From: Acetobacterium fimetarium
GTDB taxonomy: Bacteria; Bacillota; Clostridia; Eubacteriales; Eubacteriaceae
DNA: 64,000 nt
Assembly: GCF_014284475.1 (NCBI RefSeq)
Contig: NZ_WJBC01000013.1
Location: 1 to 64,000 of the forward strand
Reading direction: 5' to 3'
The notes beneath the pieces were generated by a model. That model was not told the origin of the DNA. It saw nothing but the letters and a program-made list of their open reading frames with translations, and searched no databases. Positions 44,868 to 54,664 of the stretch are shown one piece after another. How positions within the stretch are numbered: the first letter of the stretch is position 1; each line of letters starts with the position of its first letter. The position numbers and the translations under genes were made by a program.

Positions 44868-47255
44868 GTGAAAATTGCGGAGGTTTTTTTAAATCAGAAA
44901 AACAAGCGCATTGATCTTGCCTATGATTACGTCATTCCTCAAAAACTGGAAGCCGTTATAAAAGAAGGAATGCGTGTTGTCGTTCCATTCGGCATTGGAA
45001 ATCGGCGAATTGAGGCTTTTGTTACGGTTGTAAAAGAAGCGTCAGATTATACCGGGAAAATAAAAAGAATAACAGAGAATATTGATGTAAAACCAATTTT
45101 GAATAAAGAACAAATAGAACTATGTCTGTGGATGAAGGACTTCTATTGTTCTTTATTTTATGAAGCCCTCTCTTTTTTCACCATGGGAATTAAAACGAGT
45201 CAGGAAATTAATTATCACAGAAATGAAGGCGATTTTACGCTCGATTTAAATGAAACCTGGTTTATGGAGCACTATTTCAAGCTGGGGAATGAAGCTGTTT
45301 CTCGAAAAAAAATAAAACAGGATGATCGGGCCATATTGGACCAACTCATCAAAAAAAAGGCAATTGACGCAATTAAAACCTGGAAAACCATTTCTGCAAA
45401 TGATGAACAGAGCGACTATCGCTATCATCTATCGGAAAGCGGGCGAGAAGCACTTCAAAATGACCGGAAAATTGGAAAAAAGCAGCGAGTGCTGCTTGAA
45501 TACTTGCGCTATAAAGATATGAGCGGAGCGGATTTGAAAATGTGTTCAGATCAGTTTGATAAGAGTCTGGCACCAATGATATCGCGAAACTATGTCTTAA
45601 AGACCGCAGCCGTGCCTCAAAGAGAAGCAAAGGAAGCTTCGGAATCCGCCCAAATAAACGGTCCCCAGGTGATCCTTGGTGATACAGAAAAAAAACAGTA
45701 TCACGAATATAAAAAAATGATCAAGCTGAACCGGGGAACATTTTTTTATGCATTTGATGCGGTGAGCAAATACCGTTTATTTTTTAAGGCCATTGAAGAT
45801 AAAGTAAGCGCCAATCAAGCGGTGGTCATAATTTTTCCGGAAGTCAATATGACATTTCAGCGGATGGAACTGTTCTATAAGTACTTTGGCGCCAAGGTCG
45901 GCGTTTTTCATGGCCGATTGACGCAAAAAGAACGGTTTGTCCTGTTTGAAAAAGTCAAAAGCGGATGCATTCAAGTGGTCATCGGCGTTCGGTCTGCTTT
46001 GTTTCTACCGTTTAAAAATCTGGGCCTGATCATCATCGACGACGAACACGATGCGTCGCATATGACAATATCGACACCCAAATTTCATATTACAGATATT
46101 GCAGAAAAAATCAGTCAGATGAATGGCATTCCGTATATTCTGGCCGATGACGTGCCACGAATAGCGATCTGGCATCAGATTGAAAACAGAAAACTGAATA
46201 AACTCGAAATTGGGAAACCCGGCAAACATCAGCATAAGATTGAAATTATTGATATGCAGAAAGAAATGCACAGCGGCAATATGGGTGTTTTAAGCCGCCA
46301 GTTGATCAAACAGATGAGAACGTCGTTGCAGCAGAAACAAACGAGCGTGCTTTTTATAAACAACAAGGGTTATGCCAACAGCATCTTCTGCAGAAATTGC
46401 GGCCATGTTGTGAAATGCCCAAACTGCAATGTTTCTTTAAAATATTTAATCAATGATCATTCGCTGCACTGTCATTATTGCGGCCATCAGGAAGCGATTC
46501 CGACACGATGTTCCGTCTGCGGCAGTGATAAAATAAGGCATCTGGGTCTTGGTATTGATCAGTTGGCAGAACATATCAGAAAAATGTTTCCCCAGGCCCG
46601 AATAAAAACAGTGCAGGGGAATTTGAAACGATTGGAAATAAAGAAAACGAATCGCGAGTTGGCGAATGGCGATATTGATATTATTATTGGAACCCAGGTG
46701 ATTATCAAGCATTTCAGTTTTTCTGATGTCGGCCTGGCAGCGGCAATTCTGATCGACCGGGATCTCAATCAGGGAGACTATCGGGCATCGGAAATTGTTT
46801 ACCAGATGTACAGCCGTTTTTTTGAGAAGACCATGAAAGCTGAAACGATTGGCCTGATCCAAACAAACGAACCGGAAAACGACACCATTTATTCAATCGT
46901 CAATGAAGATTTTCCTGAATTTTATCGGGAAGAAATACAATATCGTAAACTGATGAAATATCCCCCCATCGTCAACATGATTGTATTTGTTGTATTTTAT
47001 AAGAATGAAAAAGAAACTGAAAATGATGCATTGAAATTATACGTTGCACTGAAGGAATGTTTTGGAAAAACAGGCGCGAACTATTCGCTCTACAAACCAA
47101 TTCGTCTTGGTGTCACACAGGGGGGCAATTTGAGTTATCAAATTGTTTTAAAAATTACCGAACTGAATATATTTCAGAGAATCATGCCGGAAATAATCAA
47201 GTCAGGTGTTATAGAAAAATTGAAATCAAAGGTTTCAATTCAGATTAATCCATAA
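44868..47255 (+). CDS. priA: Primosomal protein PriA, apparently ATPase-dead
   Basis: 795 residues with the PriA architecture: 3'-DNA-binding domain (Y-D-Y-V-I-P), winged helix, helicase lobes, eight-Cys zinc module from about residue 508 (C-R-N-C, C-P-N-C, C-H-Y-C, C-S-V-C) and C-terminal domain. The ATPase motifs are decayed: Walker A G-V-T-G-S-G-K-T is replaced by A-F-D-A-V-S-K-Y (295-302), motif III G-S-A-T-P-S by A-D-D-V-P-R (426-431), and motif VI with its arginine fingers by Q-M-Y-S-R-F-F-E (from 646). Motif II survives as D-D-E-H (391-394). Likely still loads the replicative helicase but does not unwind DNA. GTG start. Confidence 0.93.
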   Translation: MKIAEVFLNQKNKRIDLAYDYVIPQKLEAVIKEGMRVVVPFGIGNRRIEAFVTVVKEASDYTGKIKRITENIDVKPILNKEQIELCLWMKDFYCSLFYEALSFFTMGIKTSQEINYHRNEGDFTLDLNETWFMEHYFKLGNEAVSRKKIKQDDRAILDQLIKKKAIDAIKTWKTISANDEQSDYRYHLSESGREALQNDRKIGKKQRVLLEYLRYKDMSGADLKMCSDQFDKSLAPMISRNYVLKTAAVPQREAKEASESAQINGPQVILGDTEKKQYHEYKKMIKLNRGTFFYAFDAVSKYRLFFKAIEDKVSANQAVVIIFPEVNMTFQRMELFYKYFGAKVGVFHGRLTQKERFVLFEKVKSGCIQVVIGVRSALFLPFKNLGLIIIDDEHDASHMTISTPKFHITDIAEKISQMNGIPYILADDVPRIAIWHQIENRKLNKLEIGKPGKHQHKIEIIDMQKEMHSGNMGVLSRQLIKQMRTSLQQKQTSVLFINNKGYANSIFCRNCGHVVKCPNCNVSLKYLINDHSLHCHYCGHQEAIPTRCSVCGSDKIRHLGLGIDQLAEHIRKMFPQARIKTVQGNLKRLEIKKTNRELANGDIDIIIGTQVIIKHFSFSDVGLAAAILIDRDLNQGDYRASEIVYQMYSRFFEKTMKAETIGLIQTNEPENDTIYSIVNEDFPEFYREEIQYRKLMKYPPIVNMIVFVVFYKNEKETENDALKLYVALKECFGKTGANYSLYKPIRLGVTQGGNLSYQIVLKITELNIFQRIMPEIIKSGVIEKLKSKVSIQINP

Positions 47256-47277
47256 ATTGTAAAATCAGGAGGAACAA

Positions 47278-47724
47278 ATGGCAATTAGACAAATAAGAAT
47301 CGATGATGACCCAGTTCTTAGAAAAAAATCGAAGGTTATCGGGGAAGTGAATGAAAAAATACGGATCCTCAGTGAAGATATGATTGAAACCATGAAGCAG
47401 GCTGATGGAGTCGGTTTGGCAGCGCCTCAGGTTGGTATTTTAAAGAGAATGGTGGTAATCGATGTCGGGGATGAACATGGACCAATGACGTTTATCAACC
47501 CCACCATTCTTTCAACCGAAGGTGAAGCAATTGACGAAGAAGCCTGTTTAAGTCTGCCGAAACGTTCCGGAAAGGTTTTACGACCGCAATCACTGGTCGT
47601 TGAAGCAACGAATATTGAAGGCGCGGTTTTTCAGCTAGAATGTTCAGATTTGCTGGCCCGGGCAGTCTGCCATGAACTTGATCATCTCGACGGGGTTTTA
47701 TTTATTGACCGCGTAATAAAATGA
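47278..47724 (+). CDS. def: Peptide deformylase
   Basis: 148-residue metalloenzyme removing N-formyl groups. Motifs: G-V-G-L-A-A-P-Q-V-G, E-A-C-L-S (Cys metal ligand; usual E-G-C-L-S) and C-H-E-L-D-H-L-D-G (HExxH). Length is typical. AGGAGGAAC ribosome site; its last four bases overlap fmt (ATGA), the classic def-fmt pair. Confidence 0.96.
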   Translation: MAIRQIRIDDDPVLRKKSKVIGEVNEKIRILSEDMIETMKQADGVGLAAPQVGILKRMVVIDVGDEHGPMTFINPTILSTEGEAIDEEACLSLPKRSGKVLRPQSLVVEATNIEGAVFQLECSDLLARAVCHELDHLDGVLFIDRVIK

Positions 47725-48662
47725 AAAAGCTGAAAATTGTCTTTATGGGGACAACAAGCTTTGGGGTTCCGGCGCTGGAAAAACTGGTGGCTTCCGGCTA
47801 TGAAGTAGCGGCAGCAGTCTGTCAGCCGGATCGACCGAATAAAAGAGGGAAAAAGGTGGAAATTCTGCCTTTGAAAGCAAAAGCCCTGGCGCTTGGCATC
47901 CCGGTTCTGCAGCCGGAAAAAGTCAAAGATCCGGAATTTGTCGAGCAATTAAAAGCTTTTCAGGCGGATATTTTTATTGTCGCTGCCTACGGCCAGATTT
48001 TGTCAAAAGAAATTCTGGAGATGCCCCGTTACGGGGCCTTGAATATTCATGGCTCATTGTTGCCGAAATACCGCGGCGCCGCACCGATTCAACGGGCGAT
48101 CATTGACGGCGAGCAGAAATCAGGGGTAACCATTATGCAAATGAGTGAGGGCATGGATACCGGTGACATGATTTCGAAAGCGGAATGTCTGATTACGGAA
48201 ACAACAACATTCGATGCTTTACACGATGCATTGGCTGGTTCGGGAGCTGATCTGTTAATCGCTACTCTGGAAGATTTAATCGGCGGCAGGATTGAGCCCA
48301 TCCCGCAGAATGAGGAAGAGGCGACCTATGCTGACAAAATCCAGAAAGACACCGGCCACATCAACTGGAATGAAAAGGGTTCAAAAATTCTGTCACTGAT
48401 CAACGGAACAGATCCCCATCCAGGAGCCTATACATTCTATCACGAAGAAAAAATGAAATGTTTTTCTCCCCAATTGATGACGTGGGAAGGATCAGAAATA
48501 CCGGGAACATTACTGACAGCCAATGCCAAGGAAGGCCTGATCGTCAAAACGCAAGACGGCGCATTGAAAATTGGCGCAGTACAGGTACCGGGCAAAAAAA
48601 GAATGGAATCCATTGTTTTTCTGCGGGGAAAAGCGATGGAGATGGGAACTGTTTTAAAATAG
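47721..48662 (+). CDS. fmt: Methionyl-tRNA formyltransferase
   Basis: 313 residues; formylates initiator Met-tRNA using 10-formyl-THF. F-M-G-T-T-S-F-G-V-P at the N terminus, the catalytic segment N-I-H-G-S-L-L-P-K-Y-R-G-A-A-P-I and T-I-M-Q-M-S-E-G-M-D-T-G-D, then a C-terminal OB domain. Follows def with a four-base overlap. Confidence 0.96.
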   Translation: MKKLKIVFMGTTSFGVPALEKLVASGYEVAAAVCQPDRPNKRGKKVEILPLKAKALALGIPVLQPEKVKDPEFVEQLKAFQADIFIVAAYGQILSKEILEMPRYGALNIHGSLLPKYRGAAPIQRAIIDGEQKSGVTIMQMSEGMDTGDMISKAECLITETTTFDALHDALAGSGADLLIATLEDLIGGRIEPIPQNEEEATYADKIQKDTGHINWNEKGSKILSLINGTDPHPGAYTFYHEEKMKCFSPQLMTWEGSEIPGTLLTANAKEGLIVKTQDGALKIGAVQVPGKKRMESIVFLRGKAMEMGTVLK

Positions 48663-48735
48663 ACTAAGCAGTTTTTTAGAAAACTATGATAAGATAACTG
48701 AAACGATATAGCAAGATTACTGAGGAGGAGAACAG

Positions 48736-49434
48736 ATGTATTTTATACCATTTGACTGGACATTTTTATTACTCGTACCAGGAATGATTGTGGCGGCGTA
48801 TGCTCAGTTTCAGGTAAGCAGCGCTTACAAGGCATACAGTAAAGTGCGAACAAAAAACGGCATTACCGGTGCTGAAGTGGCGCGAACATTATTGGACAGC
48901 AATGGCCTGAGTACGATTGGCATTGAGGGCGTTGCGGGAAATTTGACCGATCATTATGATCCAAGAAGCAAAGTGATGCGTTTGTCACAAGGGGTTGGCC
49001 AGCAGGCCAGCATTGCAGCAGTTGGTATTGCCGCCCATGAAACTGGACACGCCATTCAGGATAAGGAAGGTTACGGACCGCTTCGCTTCAGAAGTTTTAT
49101 GGTGCCAATTACTGGATTCGCTTCAAACCTGGCTTGGCCGCTGTTTTTTCTGGGCTTTTTCTTTGCGCAAACGTCGTGGGGATTTGCTCTGATGGATCTT
49201 GGAATCGTCCTTTTTTCGCTGGCTTTGTTATTTAATATTATTACCCTGCCGGTAGAATTCAATGCCAGCAAACGAGCGGTTGAAGCACTGATGGATAATC
49301 ATCTGATTCTGCCCGGCGAAGAGATCGGTGTCAAAAAAGTGCTGCGGGCAGCCGCCCTGACTTACGTGGCAGCCGCGCTGATGTCGCTGCTGACCTTATT
49401 GCGATTATTGATTCTGAGAGGGTCGAGAGATTGA
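48736..49434 (+). CDS. YugP-type zinc metallopeptidase (membrane)
   Basis: 232 residues of the Zn_peptidase_2 (YugP) family: an N-terminal membrane span, G-V-A-G-N-L-T-D-H-Y-D-P, the zinc motif A-A-H-E-T-G-H-A-I-Q (HExxH) near residue 100, and three further spans. Function unknown; it is conserved in the fmt-rsmB interval of Firmicutes. Start preceded by GAGGAGGAG. Its TGA overlaps the rsmB ATG by one base. Confidence 0.93.
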   Translation: MYFIPFDWTFLLLVPGMIVAAYAQFQVSSAYKAYSKVRTKNGITGAEVARTLLDSNGLSTIGIEGVAGNLTDHYDPRSKVMRLSQGVGQQASIAAVGIAAHETGHAIQDKEGYGPLRFRSFMVPITGFASNLAWPLFFLGFFFAQTSWGFALMDLGIVLFSLALLFNIITLPVEFNASKRAVEALMDNHLILPGEEIGVKKVLRAAALTYVAAALMSLLTLLRLLILRGSRD

Positions 49435-50756
49435 TGAATATGCGAGAACAAGCGTTGGAAACCCTGCTGAGAATTAACTATGAAAAGGCGTATTCCAATC
49501 TGGAAATCAAACAGGTGCTGTCGGGGCATTCGATGAAGGATGAGGATCGCCGTCTTTTTCTTAATATCGTCTACGGCTGTCTGCAAAATCAAATCTATCT
49601 GGATTATATTATCAAACAAAACAGCAGCAGACCGGTAAACAAACTGCACAGGGAAGTCAGTGAGATTTTAAGAATTGCAATCTATCAAATCTATTTTCTG
49701 GATAAGATACCCAGCTATGCCATCGTCAATGAATCCGTTAATCTGGCAGCCAGGATTCAGCCCCAGGCCAAAGGGTTTATTAATGGGGTGCTGCGGAATA
49801 TTATCAGAAAAATCGAAAAGGATGGCAAAGAATTTAAGTTCGAAAATTGGAACAATGAAAAAGAAGCCTTATCGATTCGCTATTCAGTGCCACTTTGGAT
49901 TGTCCATAAATACTATGAGACCTACGGCAAACAGACGGCAGAAGCCATCATACCGCTGCTGAATGAGCAGCCGCCTTTTACCATCCGGTGCAATAATTTA
50001 AAAATATCCAGAGCGGCGTTGATCGAGCAGTTCGAAAAACTCGGCGTCGAAGCGGTTCCGGGGATGCTGTCTCCAATGGCAATTCATCTGCATAATTTGG
50101 GCGTATTTGAAAACAGCATCGAAGAGACGTCTCTTTACAAAGAAGGCTATTTTACGATTCAGGACCAGGCAGCGATGCTGACGGTTGAGCGCCTGAATCC
50201 GCAGCCGGGTCAAAGAGTGCTGGACATGTGTGCGGCGCCAGGCGGAAAAACAACCTATCTCAGCCAGCTGATGAACGATGAAGGTGCGGTTATCGGACGT
50301 GATATTTTTCCGAATCGCCTGAAACTCGTCAGCCAGGCAATGAGAAGATTGGCCTGCACGAACATTTCATTGCAGGAACAGGATGGCTGCGTTTATTTGG
50401 AAAAAGACAAAGAATCATTTGATAAAATTCTGCTTGATGCTCCCTGTACCGGTTTGGGCGTGATCAGACGGAAACCGGAAATAAAGTATCACAGTACCAA
50501 AGAGGGCCGCAAAGAGCTGGTTAAGATTCAGGAAAAACTCCTCGAAAATGCAGTCAATTATTTGAAGCCGGACGGAGAAATTCTATATTCTACATGTACA
50601 ATAAACAAAGATGAGAATGAGAATCAGATCAATAAACTTTTGCAAAAATATCCGAATCTGAAAGTCCTGCCGGATAAAAACGGCAACGACTATACCTATA
50701 CCAGCCCATTACTCGATGGATGTGACGCATTTTTCATGTGCTTGTTAAAGAAATAA
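49434..50756 (+). CDS. rsmB: 16S rRNA (cytosine967-C5)-methyltransferase
   Basis: 440 residues: NusB-like N-terminal RNA-binding domain (about 1-150), then a Rossmann methyltransferase with V-L-D-M-C-A-A-P-G-G-K-T, D-A-P-C-T-G-L-G (second conserved Cys, release) and Y-S-T-C-T (catalytic Cys). ATG at 49434 overlaps the previous stop (TGATG). Confidence 0.96.
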   Translation: MNMREQALETLLRINYEKAYSNLEIKQVLSGHSMKDEDRRLFLNIVYGCLQNQIYLDYIIKQNSSRPVNKLHREVSEILRIAIYQIYFLDKIPSYAIVNESVNLAARIQPQAKGFINGVLRNIIRKIEKDGKEFKFENWNNEKEALSIRYSVPLWIVHKYYETYGKQTAEAIIPLLNEQPPFTIRCNNLKISRAALIEQFEKLGVEAVPGMLSPMAIHLHNLGVFENSIEETSLYKEGYFTIQDQAAMLTVERLNPQPGQRVLDMCAAPGGKTTYLSQLMNDEGAVIGRDIFPNRLKLVSQAMRRLACTNISLQEQDGCVYLEKDKESFDKILLDAPCTGLGVIRRKPEIKYHSTKEGRKELVKIQEKLLENAVNYLKPDGEILYSTCTINKDENENQINKLLQKYPNLKVLPDKNGNDYTYTSPLLDGCDAFFMCLLKK

Positions 50757-50789
50757 AATAATGAAGTCGATATTTCAACTACTTTGCTT

Positions 50790-50830
50790 ACAAAAGCTGC
50801 TTTATAGATGATGCAGCTTTTGTATTTTAA
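50790..50830 (+). terminator. Intrinsic terminator after rsmB
   Basis: Perfect 11-bp stem ACAAAAGCTGC/GCAGCTTTTGT, loop of 12, followed by ATTTT. Confidence 0.85.
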
Positions 50831-50872
50831 AGTAACGACTTTTTAAACTTCTTTAAATTTCAGACGAATAAA

Positions 50873-50901
50873 TTGTATAAACGGTTTTTTTTTGGTATAA
50901 T
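50873..50901 (+). promoter_or_regulatory. Promoter of the rlmN-PP2C-kinase operon
   Basis: TTGTAT (50873-50878), 17-base spacer containing a T9 run, TATAAT (50896-50901). Leader about 57 bases. Confidence 0.75.
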
Positions 50902-50964
50902 AGATCAGTCTATGTAGAGCATGCTCATTGAATCGAGCACTTCGTAAGGCTTCAGGGGGAAAAT

Positions 50965-51996
50965 GTGAAAGATAGTATTTTTGGAAAAGATTTAAAAGAA
51001 TGTGAAACCCTGATGGTTGACCGTAAAGAGCCAAAGTATCGAGGTGGCCAGCTATTTCAATGGCTTTATGAAAAGAAATGTGAAAATTTTAATGACATGA
51101 CGAATTTTTCAAATAATCTGCGAGAAAAATTAGCGAAAGATTTCGAATTGAATCATGGCAGAATTGCCCAGATACAGGAAGATCATCACGACGGGACAAA
51201 GAAATTCTTAATCGAACTTTGGGATAAACAGTTCATTGAAACTGTTTTAATGCCATATCAGCATGGTGCATCACTTTGTGTTTCAACACAGGTAGGCTGC
51301 AACATGGGCTGTAAATTCTGTGCATCGACAAAAGGCGGAAAAATTCGCAACTTGACAGCCGGCGAAATTCTCGATCAGATATTTTTAGTGGAAAAGAATG
51401 AAAACATTCGAATTTCAAATATTGTAATCATGGGAATAGGGGAACCTTTTGACAATTATGGCGAGGTTCTTACATTCATTCGCGTCGCCAATGCCGGTTT
51501 TGGAATTGGCCAGCGAAAAATCAGCCTTTCTACCTGTGGCATCGTTCCGGGGATTAAGGCCTTAGCGAATGAGAATCTTCAGATCAATCTCGCCATTTCC
51601 CTTCATTCCGTTTTTCAAAATCGTCGCCAGGAATTAATGCCCATTGCCGGTAAATATGATTTGGATACATTACTGTCAGCCTGTCGGGAGTATTTTGAGA
51701 AAACGGGACGGCGCATTACCTACGAATATTCGGTAATGGATGGATTCAATGATCGTGATGAGGATATCGATGGGCTGGTCAACCTTTTGAAGGGATCACA
51801 AAATCATTTAAACCTGATCGGGCTGAATGAGATCGATGAAACGCCTTATAAAGAGAGTAGCCGGTTGAGCTCTTTTTTCAGAGAATTGGAAAAAAGAGGA
51901 ATAAATGTTACGATGAGACGCAAAATGGGGAGAGAAATTGATGCGGCTTGTGGTCAACTTCGAAAAAAAAGATATGAGGATAAGGTGAGTATATGA
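50965..51996 (+). CDS. rlmN: Dual-specificity 23S rRNA/tRNA adenine-C2 methyltransferase RlmN
   Basis: 343-residue radical SAM enzyme. Cluster Cys112, Cys116, Cys119 (C-N-M-G-C-K-F-C), G-I-G-E-P-F (family G-M-G-E-P), and a C-terminal R-x-x-x-G-x-D-I-x-A-A-C-G-Q-L with the methyl-carrying Cys. GTG start at 50965 following AGGGGGAAAA; the overlapping ATG at 50963 hits a stop immediately. Overlaps the phosphatase gene by four bases. Confidence 0.96.
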   Translation: MKDSIFGKDLKECETLMVDRKEPKYRGGQLFQWLYEKKCENFNDMTNFSNNLREKLAKDFELNHGRIAQIQEDHHDGTKKFLIELWDKQFIETVLMPYQHGASLCVSTQVGCNMGCKFCASTKGGKIRNLTAGEILDQIFLVEKNENIRISNIVIMGIGEPFDNYGEVLTFIRVANAGFGIGQRKISLSTCGIVPGIKALANENLQINLAISLHSVFQNRRQELMPIAGKYDLDTLLSACREYFEKTGRRITYEYSVMDGFNDRDEDIDGLVNLLKGSQNHLNLIGLNEIDETPYKESSRLSSFFRELEKRGINVTMRRKMGREIDAACGQLRKKRYEDKVSI

Positions 51997-52739
51997 AATG
52001 TGCCTATGGATCCAATGTTGGGTCACTAAGAACGGTGAATCAAGATGCCTATTTGGCAGCAACCATAAAAAACATTGATCGGATTTCTTATGTATTTGCA
52101 GTGGCTGACGGATTAGGCGGTCATCGCAGTGGAGAGGTTGCAAGCAAAACGGCAGTCGATTTTATAAAGAATAATTTATCCAGAATCCGCAATTATTTTG
52201 ACTCGGAAGAAATGATGTCATTCGTAAAGGATATTAATCTGGAATTAAAAACAATCGGGGATGATGAACCAGCTCGCCTGGGGATGGCAACCACCCTGAC
52301 CATGTGCATTGTGGACGGCAATCAGTTGTGCATCTGTCATGTTGGTGACAGTCGCGCCTACAGCATTACTGACGAAAAAATAGTCCGATTGACAAAAGAT
52401 CATTCCCTGGTGCAGATCCTGGTGGATGAAGGAAAAATAACTCAGGAAGAAGCAGAAATTCATCCTCAGAAGAATGTGATTACAAGGGCGTTGGGGACGG
52501 ATAATTCAGTTAATGTTGATTTCTATCGTTACTACATTGAACCTGATGCGATTTATCTGCTATGTTCAGATGGCCTCTTTAATATGGTTTCGGATAACAA
52601 TATTAAAGCAATTGTACTTGAAAATACTTTAGAAGATGCAGCCAAAAAGCTCATCGATTTAGCAAATATAAATGGGGGAAAGGATAACATAACAGTGGTG
52701 TTGTTCAGACCTTTAGAAGGAGTGGCAGATGCTCAGTAG
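51993..52739 (+). CDS. stp: PP2C-type serine/threonine phosphatase (Stp/PrpC)
   Basis: 248 residues. PPM motifs: V-N-Q-D-A-Y, V-A-D-G-L-G-G-H (metal Asp), H-V-G-D-S-R-A-Y, R-A-L-G-T, C-S-D-G-L and K-D-N-I-T-V. It reverses phosphorylation by the PASTA kinase encoded next, whose start it overlaps by 11 bases. Confidence 0.96.
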   Translation: MKCAYGSNVGSLRTVNQDAYLAATIKNIDRISYVFAVADGLGGHRSGEVASKTAVDFIKNNLSRIRNYFDSEEMMSFVKDINLELKTIGDDEPARLGMATTLTMCIVDGNQLCICHVGDSRAYSITDEKIVRLTKDHSLVQILVDEGKITQEEAEIHPQKNVITRALGTDNSVNVDFYRYYIEPDAIYLLCSDGLFNMVSDNNIKAIVLENTLEDAAKKLIDLANINGGKDNITVVLFRPLEGVADAQ

Positions 52740-54657
52740 AACACTTGGAAAGCGATATGAAATTGTAGAACTCATTGGACGAGGCGGAATGGCCTATGTT
52801 TACAAAGCACGAGATCTTAAACTTAATCGTTACGTTGCGGTAAAAGTACTCCGGGAAGAATATACAGAAAACGAACAGTTCATTAAGAAATTTGATCGGG
52901 AGTCCCAGGCAGTTGCCTGTTTGTCCCATCCCAATATTGTCGGCGTATATGACGTCGGCGTTCAGGATAACATCTATTATATTATTATGGAATATGTGGA
53001 CGGCATTACCCTGAAACAATACCTCATGAGAAAAGGCCGTCTTGATTATGTCGAAGCAACGCGATTTGTGATGGATATATCGAATGCTCTACGATGTGCT
53101 CATGAAAATAAAATCATCCACCGGGATATCAAGCCGCATAATATCTTGCTGACGCGGGATTTGGTTCCTAAAGTGGCCGATTTTGGGATTGCCAGAGCCA
53201 TTACCAGTTCAACCGTCACGATGACCAATCAAACCATGGGCTCAGTACATTATATATCGCCGGAACAGGCCCGCGGCGGATTTGTTGATGAACGTTCCGA
53301 CCTCTATTCACTGGGAATTCTATACTACGAACTATTGACCGGAAAGCTTCCGTTTGATGAAGAAAATACAGTAACCATCGCGATTAAACATATTCAGGAA
53401 CAGATTGTGCCGCCCAAGGAATTGGAACCCAGAATCCCGGAAAGTGTTAATCAAATTGTTTTAAAACTCACCCAGAAAAAACCGGATGATCGTTATCAGA
53501 ATACGGATGAGCTCATGGAGGATCTGGAAATAATTCTGGAGAATGCCAATGTCGCTGCCGGAGACGGTAAAATGCTGATGAATGGGAGCAATGACACGCA
53601 TATTATTCGCGAAGGACTGTTCCAGGTGGAAAATACCGGCAGTCATGAAGCCGTTCACTCAGACGAAGAGGAGGACGATGATGACTATTATTATGAGACG
53701 CCAAAAGAAACAGCGTCAAGAAAGAAAAAACGTAAAATTGCGTTGTTTTCGGTCCTGGCGGCGGTTGCCCTGATTGCACTGGCAACTGTAGCCTATTCCT
53801 TCTTTTCCGGAAAAAACGTCAGTGTCCCGGACATCAAGGGTAAAACAGTCGCTGAAGCGACGACGGCGCTCCAGAAAGTGGGATTGAACCTGGAGGTTGA
53901 AAAAGAAGTTTATAACGCTGATGTTGCAACCGGGCTGATTATTACCCAGAATCCGGAGAGTGCCACTGAGTTGAAATCGGGAAAAACGGTAAAAGTGACC
54001 GTGAGCCGCGGGGTGAAAACGGGGACTGTACCGAATGTGATTGGAATGAGTGAAGCAGAAGCAGTTAAAGCGATTGAAGCAGCAAATTTTGTGGTTGGGG
54101 AAATAAAGCGGGAATACAACAATAACTACAATTCTGATATTGTCTTCCAGATGAGTCCGACCGGCAATACAACCGCGAACGAAGGGACAAAAGTCACCAT
54201 TTCTGTCAGCAAAGGTGAGGATGTTTTGACAGTCACAAGTGTTGTCGGCCAAACCGAAACAGATGCCAAAAACACCATTACCAATGCGGGATTGAACGTT
54301 GGCACCGTAACCTATGAAGCCAGTTCAGAATATGCCGAAGGAATGGTCATCAAACAGACACCGAGCGATGGAACTCAGGTTGCCCGAAATTCCAATGTCA
54401 ATCTTGTGGTCAGCAGCGGAAAAATTACGACCCAGAAGCTGAGCATCAGCCTGAGCGATTATATTACAACAACGCCGGCCAAATCGGTTAAAGTAAAGGT
54501 CGTTTTATATGCGAACGACAAAAGTGAAAAGACAATTTATGAAGGATCGAACATGTCAAATGACACTTTCTCGGTTAATGTCGAAGGGGTTGGCCGTCAG
54601 ATTTACGAAGTGTTTATTGACGGCACCAGTGTGGGAACAGATTATATTGATTTTTAA
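52729..54657 (+). CDS. prkC: PASTA-domain serine/threonine protein kinase PrkC
   Basis: 642 residues: kinase domain (Gly loop G-R-G-G-M-A, V-A-V-K-V-L, H-R-D-I-K-P-H-N, D-F-G-I-A) to about 275, an acidic linker, one membrane span (about 340-360), three PASTA repeats that sense muropeptides (starting near V-S-V-P-D-I-K-G, V-P-N-V-I-G and V-T-S-V-V-G) and a C-terminal beta-rich domain after about 565. It controls growth, division and spore germination in Firmicutes. AAGGAG lies inside the phosphatase gene. Confidence 0.96.
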   Translation: MLSRTLGKRYEIVELIGRGGMAYVYKARDLKLNRYVAVKVLREEYTENEQFIKKFDRESQAVACLSHPNIVGVYDVGVQDNIYYIIMEYVDGITLKQYLMRKGRLDYVEATRFVMDISNALRCAHENKIIHRDIKPHNILLTRDLVPKVADFGIARAITSSTVTMTNQTMGSVHYISPEQARGGFVDERSDLYSLGILYYELLTGKLPFDEENTVTIAIKHIQEQIVPPKELEPRIPESVNQIVLKLTQKKPDDRYQNTDELMEDLEIILENANVAAGDGKMLMNGSNDTHIIREGLFQVENTGSHEAVHSDEEEDDDDYYYETPKETASRKKKRKIALFSVLAAVALIALATVAYSFFSGKNVSVPDIKGKTVAEATTALQKVGLNLEVEKEVYNADVATGLIITQNPESATELKSGKTVKVTVSRGVKTGTVPNVIGMSEAEAVKAIEAANFVVGEIKREYNNNYNSDIVFQMSPTGNTTANEGTKVTISVSKGEDVLTVTSVVGQTETDAKNTITNAGLNVGTVTYEASSEYAEGMVIKQTPSDGTQVARNSNVNLVVSSGKITTQKLSISLSDYITTTPAKSVKVKVVLYANDKSEKTIYEGSNMSNDTFSVNVEGVGRQIYEVFIDGTSVGTDYIDF

Positions 54658-54664
54658 TAGCTGA

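Noticed and set aside
53716-54252. Minus-strand frame of 178 codons, His/Cys/Phe-rich
   Set aside because: Antisense shadow of the PASTA kinase; composition is typical of a reversed coding strand.
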